In this document: piece by piece, positions 35,613 through 45,185 of the stretch | Position numbering within the stretch: the stretch's first letter is position 1 | How the letters are laid out: the number at the start of each line of letters is the position of its first letter | Program-made: the position numbers and the translations under genes | The notes under the pieces: model-generated | The model's database searches: none | The model's input: the letters and a program-made list of their open reading frames with translations, nothing else | What the model was told of the DNA's origin: nothing | DNA from: Meishania litoralis | GTDB taxonomy: Bacteria; Bacteroidota; Bacteroidia; Flavobacteriales; Flavobacteriaceae | Direction of reading: 5' to 3' | Assembly: GCF_042611095.1 (NCBI RefSeq) | Contig: NZ_JBHFPV010000001.1 | Coordinates: 310,001 to 374,000 of the forward strand | Length of the DNA: 64,000 nt

Positions 35613-38600
35613 CGCTTTAGGGTAAAATGGCCGTTGAATCGAATGACCTCATTTGTGGATACATCGGTATAACCAGCTTTGAACCAATAATCGCTTTCGG
35701 GCATGGCGTTTCCATTGAAAATCCCGTCCCAACCAAGTTCTTGAGGATTCAATTGTCTTAACAATTTGCCATAACGATCGAATATATTGATATACGCATT
35801 GGTGATATTCGTTTGGTCATTCAACCCTTCAATGATCCAAAAATCATTGAATCCATCCGAGTTGGGCGTAAAGAACTTCATTGCATTTATGACCAAGAAC
35901 GGCTCACTGGTCAATGTTGTGCCGCATCCGGTAGTACTCCTAATATAGGCGGTATGTAAACCTCCGGTTACATCCCGAAAAGTATTGGAGGTCTGATAGG
36001 GACCATTGGGGTCGTCCAAACTATATTCGAACAGACTGGTATCACCCGTAGAACTATCGGCGATAATTTTCACCATATTGGTAGTACTGCCATTGGCCCC
36101 GGCCATGGAAACCTCAACTTCGACGGTCGTCGGTAGAGCCGCATCGATTATCGTAAGGGTCACTGGCAGACGTACCGAACTTGTACAGCCCGAAACCATT
36201 TGAAGGGCCTCGGCATAATAGGTGTGTACCCCTGCATTGGTTTCCGCTGGCGTAAAACCGGTTCCTATGGCCAATAAATTACCATCTACGGCACTGTCGA
36301 ACCAATTGACATCATCGCCCAATCCTCCTGCGGGCAATTCTACGGTCAACATTGGGTTGGGATCTCCGGGACAGGTTTGACCATCGGTCGGGTTGATCGG
36401 TGCATCGACCACCGGACAATTACATTCTGGAGAAGTCACGATAAAACTTTCGGTACAGGGGCCGTTCGTCACGGTAATCGTTACATCCGTTCCCGTCGGA
36501 ATATCCGTAACGGTATTCCCGGTCAAATTACCCGCCGAAGCTGTTGCAATTCCCGTATTCACGGAAAAATCAACACTATAGGTCATTAAATCGGGGGCAC
36601 AGGCCGTATTGTCGACCACCAGCACCGGTATTTCGAATATATCGACCCGAAACACGCTCTCATCGGTACAGCTGCCATTTGTCGATGATGTGGCAAAAAT
36701 GTAAACATCCTGTGAAGTGGTCAATTGGTCGCCCGCGTTGAGCAAGGTACCGCTGCCGGCCGGACCTCCCGTATTCGAGTAATAGGCGTTACCCGGCGGC
36801 AAAGGGGGCAATTCATAGAAGCCACAGGCCTCAATAGGGGTGGCCATAACATGGGCCACGGGCAAGGCCGTTATTTCAAGGGTGACCGCCAAACGGTTCG
36901 TGCTAGTGCATCCAGAAACTTGCTGTCTCGCCTCTGCATAATACGTATAGGAACCGCTTGCCGTATCGGTCGGTGTGTACGAAAGGCCCGAGGCAATAGT
37001 CGTACCTCCGGTGGGTACCGTATACCAATCAATTTCATCACCCAAACCAGTGGTGGGCAGTTCGACCTGCAAGGCAGGATTGGGATCACCTTCGCATATC
37101 GCACCGTTTAGCGCATTGACCGGGTCTTCGACCGTTGGACAAGAGCAAACGGGCGAGGTTACGTTGAAGGTTCGAATGCAACCATTATTATCGACAGTCA
37201 CCGTGATATCGGTTCCTGTCGGGATGCCCAAAATGGTGGTGCCCGAAATCGTTCCGGCGGTCGTATTGGTAACCGTTCCAGTGTTTATGGTGAAATCGAC
37301 ATCATAACTCAAAAGGTCAGGTGCGCAGGTCGTGAAATTTTCCGTAAAAGTGGGTAGCGCATTGACCGTAACCGTGTCGGTATAGGTGAACGGGGCAGTA
37401 TAGGTAATGGTACATCCGGTAATGGCATCCTCCACGCTTACAACATCAAGGATTATATCGGTGGTTGCCGCAAGCACTGTTACACTGGCAGCTCCCGTGG
37501 CATCCAAAGTCAAGGGAATACCAGCGGCGGAATTCAAGCTGTACGTCACGATATCATTCGGATTTCCCACAAGGTCAAAGACAGCGTCCTCACCAGGACA
37601 TATGGCATTCGAGACGGCCGTAACAGCGGTAAAAGTCGGATTCGGAATCAGTGTCAGAACACCCTGCGACTCTTCCTTGCAGAGATAATTGTCGGCCCAG
37701 TATTCCACCCGATAAACATTATTGTCATCGGCGAGGACCGGTATAAAGTTCAACGTATTGGATGTTTCGGCCAATGGGGCCCCAAAAGTAGTTCCGCCGT
37801 CGGTACTGACCGTCCACTCATACTGCATGACACCACCTCCACCGGCAGTGACGTCAACCATGAACTGGGCCGCATCGCCCAAACATATATTCACATCGGC
37901 GACCGCGGTGTTCAAGACCGGGGCAGTGCCTACAGATCTGATCAGATGGCCCACGGGTAAGGGTGTATAGCCATCGGTACCACTCGTCACCAATCCATTG
38001 GCATCGACCGTGGGCACTCCCGTACCTAGAACGCCATCTTTGTCATCGTCAGTGAATCCGGCCTCGGTGACATCACCACAACCATCATTGTCGGAATCCC
38101 AATCATAGCAATCGGCCAAGCCGTCACCATCATAGTCAAAATCGATGCGTATGTTGTCGTAATTACCGGCACCCTGATTTTTAGAAAGATCTTCAACATG
38201 CGAAATTCGTACGAGCAATAAATTACCTAGGGCAGGTGATGCCGGAGGTATGTTCGCCGTTAACTCAAAATCGGTCCAAAGTCCGTTAGGGGTCTCATGA
38301 CCTTCTATCACGCGTGTTGCCAAGGGTGTGAACGTGCCACCGTTATCATACCCCAATTCCAAGGTCGTTTGCCCATCGTTGCGAAAAACATTGAGATAAT
38401 CAAGTCCGTCCCCTACGGCGATGGTCAAAATATAATTTCCTTCTTCGATAGTCGGGTTTCTCACTGGGTCTGGTTGTTGAGTTATCGTACCTGTACCGTT
38501 GATATAGGCGAATTTTCCATTATCAGCGGGTAACGGTCCGTTGTTCACCCCGTCTGCATCGCTCAGGTAATTCGGTGCATAAAAGGTATTCGGTACAATG

Positions 38601-39793
38601 GTCTCCACAGAATTGGTAACGTTTGCGTAGTGCACGCCAATGGCATTGCCTCCCACACCCGAGGTCTGCAAATCCCAGAAATCGATGACACCGTCGGTAT
38701 ATTGCTCGATCGTATTCACTGTGGCAGGATTGTCGGCGATTGCAGTGGCCTCAAAGTCATATCCATTGCCTTGGCCCAAATTACAACCTTCGTCCACATC
38801 GAGAATGCCGTCGTTGTCACTGTCTTGATCAAGGGGTGTGACAGGATTTCCCGAAACCCCATCTATCACATAGGCATTGCCATCAAGTACCCCATCATTG
38901 TCAATATCATTGTTGCACCCAATTTCAGAGGCATCCAAAGTAGCCCAGCCTGCTTCTTGGCCATCATCACAACCATCACCGTCTGCATCCGTATCACTAC
39001 AATTGTCAATGCCATCACTATCGGTATCAAGCATCAAATGAAAGTCATCATAATTACCTGCATAGCCATTTATGAAAGGCCCTGGATTAAAGACGTCTAT
39101 CCCAGAGGTGTGCGATATTTGAATCAAGATTCCCTCTCCTAACGCAGGACTGGTAGCATCAATGGTGAACTGTATAGTGAATTGTGTCCAAATACCATCC
39201 GTCAAGGAAGTTGTTTGTGGTGTATCATTGGGGTTAATGGTCAATTCCGCATTTGGATCAGGTATGGGGGTGAAACTGGCTGCATCACTACCATATCCCA
39301 TTTGAACAAATGTAGTTCCATCATTTCTATAGACATTGTAATTGGCGCCCTCTCCTGCCCAAAAGGTAAAAATATAACCACTTTCACTGTAAACGGCGTT
39401 TTGTGCATTCAATGTTAGGGTTTTAGTAACAGGTGTATAGGTATTGGTAGGTATGTCATGCAAAGCCTGCGTGTTTACATACAAAAATTGATTTCCGTCG
39501 GGAATTGCCGTGTAGTTCGCAGGTGAGGAAGGAAAATCATGCGTACCCCAACCATATCCACCATTATGCCCACTGGTAACCCACCCTTGTGGAATATTAT
39601 TGTAAGGAACGGCATCTTCAAAGCTTTGACTGGGTATATAGATCTCACACTCATCAATATCCAAAATACCATCACCATCGGCATCTTGACAATGAACCGA
39701 AAGCGAGACCGATAACAAACAACCGAATAAGACGATTTGGTATTTTGGCAAAAAAACCAGCGCCTTTTTCAAAAAGTACGGTTTGGGGACCAT
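35609..39793 (-). CDS. Giant type IX-secreted surface protein with gliding-motility C-terminal domain
   Basis: 1394 residues. Signal peptide (FGCLLSVSLSVHCQ), then a first sandwich domain (EIYIPSQSFEDAVPYNNIPQ), thrombospondin type 3-like Ca repeats (DADGDGILDIDECE, LDTDSDGIDNCSDTDADGDG, DQDSDNDGILDVDEGC), a second sandwich around residue 340-560, and Ig/PKD-like repeats. Two copies of a unit with period 242 codons start at CAPDLLSYD (residue 823) and CAPDLMTYS (residue 1065). The end, from about residue 1295 (FFTPNSDGFNDFW ... RYGKLLRQL ... GYTDVSTNEVIRFNGHFTLKR), is the gliding-motility-associated/type B sorting domain that sends proteins through the type IX system. Likely an adhesin or surface layer component. 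Confidence 0.88.
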   Translation of the reverse strand: MVPKPYFLKKALVFLPKYQIVLFGCLLSVSLSVHCQDADGDGILDIDECEIYIPSQSFEDAVPYNNIPQGWVTSGHNGGYGWGTHDFPSSPANYTAIPDGNQFLYVNTQALHDIPTNTYTPVTKTLTLNAQNAVYSESGYIFTFWAGEGANYNVYRNDGTTFVQMGYGSDAASFTPIPDPNAELTINPNDTPQTTSLTDGIWTQFTIQFTIDATSPALGEGILIQISHTSGIDVFNPGPFINGYAGNYDDFHLMLDTDSDGIDNCSDTDADGDGCDDGQEAGWATLDASEIGCNNDIDNDGVLDGNAYVIDGVSGNPVTPLDQDSDNDGILDVDEGCNLGQGNGYDFEATAIADNPATVNTIEQYTDGVIDFWDLQTSGVGGNAIGVHYANVTNSVETIVPNTFYAPNYLSDADGVNNGPLPADNGKFAYINGTGTITQQPDPVRNPTIEEGNYILTIAVGDGLDYLNVFRNDGQTTLELGYDNGGTFTPLATRVIEGHETPNGLWTDFELTANIPPASPALGNLLLVRISHVEDLSKNQGAGNYDNIRIDFDYDGDGLADCYDWDSDNDGCGDVTEAGFTDDDKDGVLGTGVPTVDANGLVTSGTDGYTPLPVGHLIRSVGTAPVLNTAVADVNICLGDAAQFMVDVTAGGGGVMQYEWTVSTDGGTTFGAPLAETSNTLNFIPVLADDNNVYRVEYWADNYLCKEESQGVLTLIPNPTFTAVTAVSNAICPGEDAVFDLVGNPNDIVTYSLNSAAGIPLTLDATGAASVTVLAATTDIILDVVSVEDAITGCTITYTAPFTYTDTVTVNALPTFTENFTTCAPDLLSYDVDFTINTGTVTNTTAGTISGTTILGIPTGTDITVTVDNNGCIRTFNVTSPVCSCPTVEDPVNALNGAICEGDPNPALQVELPTTGLGDEIDWYTVPTGGTTIASGLSYTPTDTASGSYTYYAEARQQVSGCTSTNRLAVTLEITALPVAHVMATPIEACGFYELPPLPPGNAYYSNTGGPAGSGTLLNAGDQLTTSQDVYIFATSSTNGSCTDESVFRVDIFEIPVLVVDNTACAPDLMTYSVDFSVNTGIATASAGNLTGNTVTDIPTGTDVTITVTNGPCTESFIVTSPECNCPVVDAPINPTDGQTCPGDPNPMLTVELPAGGLGDDVNWFDSAVDGNLLAIGTGFTPAETNAGVHTYYAEALQMVSGCTSSVRLPVTLTIIDAALPTTVEVEVSMAGANGSTTNMVKIIADSSTGDTSLFEYSLDDPNGPYQTSNTFRDVTGGLHTAYIRSTTGCGTTLTSEPFLVINAMKFFTPNSDGFNDFWIIEGLNDQTNITNAYINIFDRYGKLLRQLNPQELGWDGIFNGNAMPESDYWFKAGYTDVSTNEVIRFNGHFTLKR

Positions 39794-39928
39794 AGACTTA
39801 AGTTTTATACAAACAAAAATAAGTACGTCGAATTACCTTACATTAAAAATTCGTTGTTCTTACCTATTTTTAGCCGAGATTGATTTTTCTATCGTTAAAA
39901 CGACAGCTTGGCAAAAAAAGTATGTAAT

Positions 39929-41143
39929 CTAAGAAGGTATTTCATCGACAAAAGCCTGCAGATAAGCGTATCGCGGGGTAAGCTTTCGGTTCTTGGTCAT
40001 GCGCGCCCGTTGTAAGATCCCATCGGCATCACCGTCGAAAAATGCGGGAATCACATATTTTAGAAAAGCCTCACCGAAACCGATGCTCGCATCGCGCGGA
40101 AGCTCACAGGGCAAATTATCAACGGCCATAACGGCAATCGCGGACTTATTCTTGAAATTTACCTCTTTTTCGGTCTTCGGATCGTACCCATAAATAGGAT
40201 CGGCAATGGTCGACGCGCGGATCGTACTCGCGACGGGCCCATCGATATCACAGCTGATATCGGCCACCACTTTGATCTTGAAATCAGGGTGCTTGGCATC
40301 CTCCCGTGTGTACAGATAGGGCGCCCCTTGTCCGTAAAAATGTCCGGCAATATAGAAATCGGTCACTTCGGCAAACCGAAAAAAATCGGACTTATATTCC
40401 TCGGGATGGGCAAAAAAGTTGGTCTTGTTACCCCGTACCCCGTCTTTTCGTTTGTTGTATTCCCCGGCATCTATTTGACAATAGACGGGTTCATTAAAAT
40501 TCTCCTCCAAATATTCGGCCACGTTGACCCTGCGAAGGCCCATACCATCCAACATTTCGCGGGAGCCGTTCCCTACCCTGCCCCTACCGGTCAGCAAGAT
40601 TTTAATATTCGGCAACTGTTTTTTTATTTTTTTGAGTTCACGTATCAATGCTTTTTGGTCTGGCAGGGCATTCGCCTTGGGTAGTTTGAATACATCGAAT
40701 TTTAGTCCGTATGCCCGAAATCCGTTATAGGCGCCAACGATACCGGCATAGCGGCCAAAGGCGACCAAGCGCACTTCTTTTGAATTGGTAATGACCTCAT
40801 GATCGTACAATTCGATATTTTTTTTCAAAATGGCCCGCAGCAAATCTCTGTTATAGGGCTGCTTTTTTATGGTATGCGAAAAGAAAAAATACTTTTTATC
40901 GGGTATGAGGGCGTCGATGGGCACTTCCTTTACCCCCAAAAGCACATCGCAGGTTTCCATAGCATCTTCAACAGGTATACCCAAATGTCGGTACGACGCG
41001 TCATCAAACGCCCTTATGGGCGAAGGCTCGACGATTATTTGTGCTTTCGAATGGTTCGAAAGGACTTTTTGGCAGGCTTCTGGTGACAATACTACCCTGC
41101 GATCAGGGGGATTCTTGCGTTCTCTAATGATTCCGAACTTCAT
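39929..41143 (-). CDS. Saccharopine/alanine dehydrogenase-like oxidoreductase (LYS1-like)
   Basis: 404 residues from the ATG at 41143 (MKFGIIRERKNPPDRRVVL), where the alanine-dehydrogenase/PNT N-terminal domain begins; the open frame extends 63 more codons upstream over noncoding sequence. The N-terminal domain has PPDRRVVLSPEA and GVKEVPIDAL, the NAD-binding domain has KILLTGRGRVGNGSREMLDG (GxGxxG form), and the C-terminal part contains VADISCDIDGPVASTIRAST. It is related to NAD-dependent saccharopine dehydrogenase (lysine-forming). The true substrate in flavobacteria is not proven. Confidence 0.82.
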   Translation of the reverse strand: MKFGIIRERKNPPDRRVVLSPEACQKVLSNHSKAQIIVEPSPIRAFDDASYRHLGIPVEDAMETCDVLLGVKEVPIDALIPDKKYFFFSHTIKKQPYNRDLLRAILKKNIELYDHEVITNSKEVRLVAFGRYAGIVGAYNGFRAYGLKFDVFKLPKANALPDQKALIRELKKIKKQLPNIKILLTGRGRVGNGSREMLDGMGLRRVNVAEYLEENFNEPVYCQIDAGEYNKRKDGVRGNKTNFFAHPEEYKSDFFRFAEVTDFYIAGHFYGQGAPYLYTREDAKHPDFKIKVVADISCDIDGPVASTIRASTIADPIYGYDPKTEKEVNFKNKSAIAVMAVDNLPCELPRDASIGFGEAFLKYVIPAFFDGDADGILQRARMTKNRKLTPRYAYLQAFVDEIPS

Positions 41144-41215
41144 ATGGGCTTTGGTATAAATATTGCATAAATGTAAAGGGATTTGTAGCGGTGCGCAAAC
41201 TTTTATTAGCTTTGC

Positions 41216-41273
41216 CAACCGCGTTAGGGATAGAGGCAGGTACCGCGTACCGCCGATAGCCCGACCCTTTGAA
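41216..41273 (+). ncRNA. Conserved noncoding hairpin, possibly Flavo-1-like RNA
   Basis: The segment CGCGTTAGGGATAGAGGC, then GGTAC-CGC-GTACC (a perfect stem), then GCCGATAGCCCGACCC folds into an outer GGG/CCC helix and an inner stem GGC/GCC. I remember very similar sequences (GTTAGGGAT... GATAGCCCGACCC) near many flavobacterial genes and believe they may be the Flavo-1 motif, but this is memory, not a search. It lies between the LYS1-like gene and ssrA. Confidence 0.45.
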
Positions 41274-41342
41274 GTTTTACGAAAAAGGGGAACGCCAAGA
41301 TCTTTGAAAAAAATCATGGGAGAATTGCACATTTGAGTTAGT

Positions 41343-41386
41343 CCCTTCGGCGCAGTTTATGCTGAGCATGGACGAAGTACTCAGGG
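41343..41386. repeat. REP-like degenerate palindrome upstream of ssrA
   Basis: CCCTTCGGCG ... GCTGAGCATG-GACGAAG ... ACTCAGGG: an imperfect inverted repeat with the CCTTCG/CGAAG and CTGAG/CTCAG words of the widespread CCTTCGACAAGCTCAGG repeat family. A true copy of that family lies in hsdS at 45766. Confidence 0.4.
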
Positions 41387-41429
41387 TTCAATTCGTTTAC
41401 GATTAGTATTGCTAATCTAACTCATTGAA

Positions 41430-41827
41430 GGGGCCGACTGGTTTTGACAGCGAGACCAATGGCAATGTAAGCATGTCGAGCGCTGGGGTACAGCTCGTTA
41501 ATATCATACTTCACACTTTTAATTGGCGATAATAATTACGCTCTTGCCGCTTAATCTGAATTATAGTAAGATTTAGCCTCGTCTCCGCTAGGCGGAGAAG
41601 CGAGATGTTCCTGAATAGCCCTTGTTGACGGCGATTCATTTAGGAGCACCATAAAAGTCAACACAAGGGTATCAGTTCGCTTTGGCGGTACCTCTAAAAC
41701 CTTAAGAAGCTAAGTGCACATTAGGCGGTTTCTGGTCAGGTGTGCATCGAAAACCAAGCAGATACTAAGCATGTAGAAAGCACTGACGTTGCTTGTTTGG
41801 ACGAGGGTTCGAATCCCTCCGGCTCCA
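41430..41827 (+). ncRNA. ssrA: Transfer-messenger RNA
   Basis: The RNA that rescues stalled ribosomes and tags the nascent chain. The tRNA-like ends pair: GGGGCCG at 41430-41436 with CGGCTCC at 41820-41826 followed by discriminator A; CCA is not encoded. The T-arm GGGTTCGAATCCC is at 41805-41817. The tag frame runs 41525-41554: GDNNYALAA then TAA, which has the YALAA end expected. Pseudoknot-like stems fill the rest (for example TCTCCGC/GCGGAGA near 41582-41600). A strong terminator follows at 41839-41866. Confidence 0.95.
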
Positions 41828-41838
41828 CGACACTCAAG

Positions 41839-41866
41839 AAACCACGCCAAGGCGTGGTTTTGTTTT
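41839..41866 (+). terminator. Rho-independent terminator of ssrA
   Basis: Perfect stem AAACCACGCC/GGCGTGGTTT (41839-41848 and 41851-41860) with a T-rich tail, 11 bases after the mature tmRNA end. Confidence 0.88.
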
Positions 41867-42177
41867 TATGAAATGTCAAAACGGAGTTTTGTAAGTGAAT
41901 AAAATACAAAACTAGAAGCTTCTGCTTCGTGGTTTCTTATTTGCAACATTGGTTCGGAGGGAGGAACGAAGTTAATCCCTACGGCTCCACCTACGCCCTC
42001 CGAAGCCTCGTGCGAAGGGGAGCTTTTCAATTACCATTGGCTTACTCTCATCCAGACCATTTGAGTCTTGATCCGGGGAGCTACGGTGGACACCGGTCCA
42101 CAATCTTCATTCCCCGAAGCTTTGAGCGAAGCGAAAAGCGAAGGAGAACCACTATCTTCCCTACAAACCAATCAATC
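41867..42177. other. Noncoding spacer between ssrA and the GIY-YIG gene
   Basis: Besides the ssrA 3' copy, it holds hairpin-forming words CTCCGAAGCCTCGTGCGAAG (42000 region) and CCGAAGCTTTGAGCGAAGCG (42113 region) with the shared CGAAGC/GCGAAG text, and a perfect GTGGAC-ACCG-GTCCAC hairpin at 42086-42101. An open frame runs through from 41929 to the GIY-YIG gene, but its first 83 codons look non-coding. Confidence 0.5.
41961..41991 (+). repeat. Degenerate second copy of the ssrA 3' end
   Basis: AATCCCTACGGCTCCAC at 41974-41990 repeats the ssrA 3' end (AATCCCTCCGGCTCCAC, 41812-41828) with one difference in 17, and the preceding GGAACGAAG resembles GGACGAGGG. Between the two copies is the ssrA terminator. 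Direct repeats of a tRNA-like 3' end are what an integrase or homing insertion leaves behind. Confidence 0.6.
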
Positions 42178-42426
42178 ATGACCCTTCCATACGCCGTCTA
42201 CATTCTAAAATGTGCCAATGGTCAATATTATACCGGGTTTTCCGCGAATCTTTCGCAACGCCTTGAAGCCCATCAAAATGGCCAAGTACATTTTACCAAA
42301 GACAAATTACCTGTTGAACTGGTACATCTTTCATATTTTCGAAAAAAACAAAAAGCCCTTGTTTTCGGGCCGTATTTGAAGTCCGGTTCTGGAATTGCGT
42401 TCGGCAACCAAAGGTCAGTCGAATGA
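42178..42426 (+). CDS. Small GIY-YIG nuclease-like protein, probably inactive
   Basis: 82 residues from the ATG at 42178. The GIY-YIG fold is seen in MTLPYAVYILKCANGQYYTG (the VYI/YYTG motif) and NLSQRLEAHQNG with the catalytic-type Arg. Relatives end with a helix FEKYLKSGSGRAF carrying the metal-binding Glu; here it reads FGPYLKSGSGIAF, so that Glu is Gly. Small genes of this kind are common next to tRNA and tmRNA genes in flavobacteria and may be remnants of a homing element. The ssrA 3' duplication lies just upstream. Confidence 0.75.
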   Translation: MTLPYAVYILKCANGQYYTGFSANLSQRLEAHQNGQVHFTKDKLPVELVHLSYFRKKQKALVFGPYLKSGSGIAFGNQRSVE

Positions 42427-42468
42427 ATCATCGAATACCCTTATCTTAGTAACCCATACACCCCTTCT

Positions 42469-42759
42469 ATGTCAAACCAAAAATCTTGGCTGCGCACCCT
42501 AATAGAGCTTATCGAAGTCTTTTTCAACAGCGCACAACGCAACAAACGGGGCCGCACCTGGCACCAACATGTAGTGCCTTATGAAGACGGTTGGGCCGTG
42601 CGGCGCGAGGGCAACCAACGGATCACCAGCAAGCACCGTAAACAAATTACGACCATTGACAAGGCTAAACGCTTGGCCCGAAAATACAAGGCCGATGTTA
42701 TCATTCACCGTGAAAACGGGGAGATTCGTGAGCGACTATCGTATGGCGATGACCGATAA
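42469..42759 (+). CDS. DUF2188 domain protein
   Basis: 96 residues. The C-terminal two thirds match DUF2188: HQHVVPYEDGWAVRREGNQR, then TTIDKAKRLARKYKADVIIH and ENGEIRERLSYGD. The first 30 residues are a basic/hydrophobic helix (TLIELIEVFFNSAQRNKRG). The function is unknown. It lies between the GIY-YIG gene and the restriction locus. Confidence 0.82.
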   Translation: MSNQKSWLRTLIELIEVFFNSAQRNKRGRTWHQHVVPYEDGWAVRREGNQRITSKHRKQITTIDKAKRLARKYKADVIIHRENGEIRERLSYGDDR

Positions 42760-42865
42760 AAACCCGAGCTGACCGATTATTTATAACGTCAGTTTTTTCT
42801 TCTATCAAGAATGTTTATTTTGGCTTGAACGTTGACTTTTCCCCGTTATTAATTCACATTGATCA

Positions 42866-44322
42866 ATGAATTTTGAACAAACTTTTAAAAACATAGATGA
42901 CCTGCTCTACAAAGATTCAGGAGCAGACAGCGAATTAGATTACATAGGACAAACCTCTTGGGTGATGTTCTTACGCTACTTGGACGAATTAGAACAAGAC
43001 AAAGCAGACGAAGCAGAACTGCGTGGAGAAGATTACAACTTCATTTTGGATTCGGCATACCGTTGGCCAAATTGGGCAATGCCAAAAGGACCAGACGGAA
43101 AACTCGACCACCACAAAGCTATGACAGGACCCGATTTAGTTCAGTTTGTAGACAACAAGTTGTTTCCGTACTTGGCGGAATTCAAACAAAAAGCCGACAA
43201 CCCAAAAACCATAGAATACAAGATTGGTGAAATCTTCTCTGAACTAAAAAACAAAATCCAAAGTGGTTACAACCTACGTGAGATTTTGGAATACGCTGAC
43301 GAACTGCCTTTCCGTGCTTCAACTGACAAACATGAGTTGAGTCACTTGTACGAAAGCAAGATTAAAAACATGGGAAATGCAGGTCGAAATGGTGGACAAT
43401 ATTACACACCAAGACCGCTCATTCGTGCCATGATTAATGTTGTTGACCCACAAATTGGAGAAAAAATCTATGATGGTGCAGCAGGTTCTTGTGGTTTCTT
43501 ATGCGAAGCATACGAGTATTTGTATGAGCGTATGGAGAAAACCACCGACAATCTGAAAACGCTGCAAGAAGAAACACTTTACGGAAAAGAGAAAAAAAAC
43601 CTGGCGTATGTGATTGGAATCATGAACATGATACTTCATGGCATAGAAGCACCAAACTTGATTCACATGAATACGCTTGGCGAGAATATACGAGATATTC
43701 AAGAGAAAAATCGTTACCATGTGATTCTTGCCAACCCACCCTTTGGAGGGAAAGAACGAAAAGAAGTACAACAAAACTTTGACATAAAAACAGGAGAAAC
43801 CGCTTCGCTGTTTTTACAGCACTTTATCAAAAGTTTAAAGACAGGCGGACGAGCCGCTATCGTTATCAAAAACACCTTTTTAAGTAATGCCGATAACGCT
43901 TCTATTTCATTGCGTAAGCACTTATTGGAAAGTTGTAACCTGCATACCATTTTAGACAGCCAGCAGGTACATTTACAGGTGCAGGTGTAAAAACAGTAGT
44001 CTTGTTCTTCCAAAAAGGCGAACCCACCAAAAACATTTGGTATTACCAATTAGATGCAGGTAGAAACATGGGAAAAACCAATCCTTTGAATGATACCGAT
44101 ATGGAAGAGTTTGTGGCAATGAGCAAAACACAAACGGAGACTGAAAAATCGTGGCTCTTTAATGTGAACGATTTAGACGAAAACACGCTCGACCTTTCGC
44201 CTAAAAACCCAAACACACCAGAAGAAGCACCATTGAGAAGTCCTAGAGAGATTTTGGAGGAAATGGAGAATCTTGACAAGGAAACGATTAAAATTATAAA
44301 TCAGATTAAGGAGCTAATATGA
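42866..44322 (+). pseudogene. hsdM: Type I restriction-modification methyltransferase subunit, frameshifted
   Basis: N6-adenine methyltransferase subunit. The first part (42866 onward) has the HsdM N-terminal helical domain (YIGQTSWVMFLRYLDELE), the SAM motif IYDGAAGSCGFL and the catalytic NPPFGG. At about 43958-43963 (GACAGCCAGCAGG) one base is missing relative to the expected D-x-P-A-G-T-F-T-G-A-G segment; translation then ends at 43990 while the rest (VKTVVLFFQKGEPTKNIWYY and on) continues in the next frame to 44322. Unless this is a sequencing error or is bypassed by frameshifting, HsdM is split. The 3' end encodes INQIKELI and overlaps the next start by ATGA. Confidence 0.85.
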
Positions 44323-45185
44323 GTAATTTAATTTTGATAGAAAATAGAATTTTTACGTTCCGAGGCGAACAAGTAATGCTTGATAGTGATTTGGCTGAAA
44401 TGTACGAAGTGGAAGTAAAGAGATTAAATGAGCAGGTAAAAAGAAACATAGAGCGTTTTCCTAAAGAATTTAGATTTCAACTTTCTAACAATGAGAAAAA
44501 TGAACTGGTCGCAAATTGCGACCGGTTTAAAAAATTAAAACATTCTAGCAACAACCCTTATGCATTTACCGAGCAGGGTGTAAGTATGCTTTCGGCTGTT
44601 TTGCGTAGTAAAGTGGCCATACAAGTAAGCATACAAATAATGAATGCTTTTGTACAAATGCGAAAAACCATTGGCAACCACCAGCAATTATTACAACTAT
44701 CATCAGATTTTACACAACATAAACTAGAAACCAACCAAAAATTTGAGCAAGTTTTTAAAGCATTAGAAGCACCAAGCATAAAAGACAAACAAGGCATTTT
44801 CTTTAACGGACAAACCTACGATGCTTACGATTTTGTAAATGGGTTGATTAAAAAAGCAAAAAGCAGTATTGTGCTTATAGATAACTATATAGACGATACC
44901 GTAATTACCCAGCTCACCAAAAAACACAAAAACGTGGCGGTAACTTTATTAAGTAAAACCATTAGCAAAAAATTGCAGTTAGATATAGATAAGGCTAATA
45001 CACAATACCCAACTTTTAAAACCATACCGTTTGCTAAAGCACATGACCGCTTTATAATAATTGATGAAACCGAAGTCTATCACATAGGTGCAAGCCTTAA
45101 AGACTTGGGTAAAAAATGGTTTGCGTTTTCTAAGTTGGAAACGGCTTCTGTTAGTATTATTAACCAAATTAAAGAGTTGATATGA
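44319..45185 (+). CDS. ORF6N-domain protein with PLD-like C-terminal region
   Basis: 288 residues. Residues 1-100 are an ORF6N (KilA-N-related) DNA-binding domain: FTFRGEQVMLDSDLAEMYEV, RNIERFPKEFRFQLS and YAFTEQGVSMLSAVLRS. The rest has a coiled linker and a region IVLIDNYIDDTVITQL, KAHDRFIIIDETEVYHIGAS, LKDLGKKWFAFSKL that resembles a degenerate PLD-like module. The gene sits between hsdM and hsdS. Its last residues INQIKELI and the ATGA overlap with the next gene repeat exactly the end of hsdM, suggesting insertion at that junction. Confidence 0.85.
   Translation: MSNLILIENRIFTFRGEQVMLDSDLAEMYEVEVKRLNEQVKRNIERFPKEFRFQLSNNEKNELVANCDRFKKLKHSSNNPYAFTEQGVSMLSAVLRSKVAIQVSIQIMNAFVQMRKTIGNHQQLLQLSSDFTQHKLETNQKFEQVFKALEAPSIKDKQGIFFNGQTYDAYDFVNGLIKKAKSSIVLIDNYIDDTVITQLTKKHKNVAVTLLSKTISKKLQLDIDKANTQYPTFKTIPFAKAHDRFIIIDETEVYHIGASLKDLGKKWFAFSKLETASVSIINQIKELI

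Noticed and set aside
36377..37970. Several + strand frames of 70-128 codons
   Set aside because: Shadows of the 1394-residue minus-strand gene caused by its repeat-rich, GC-biased codons.
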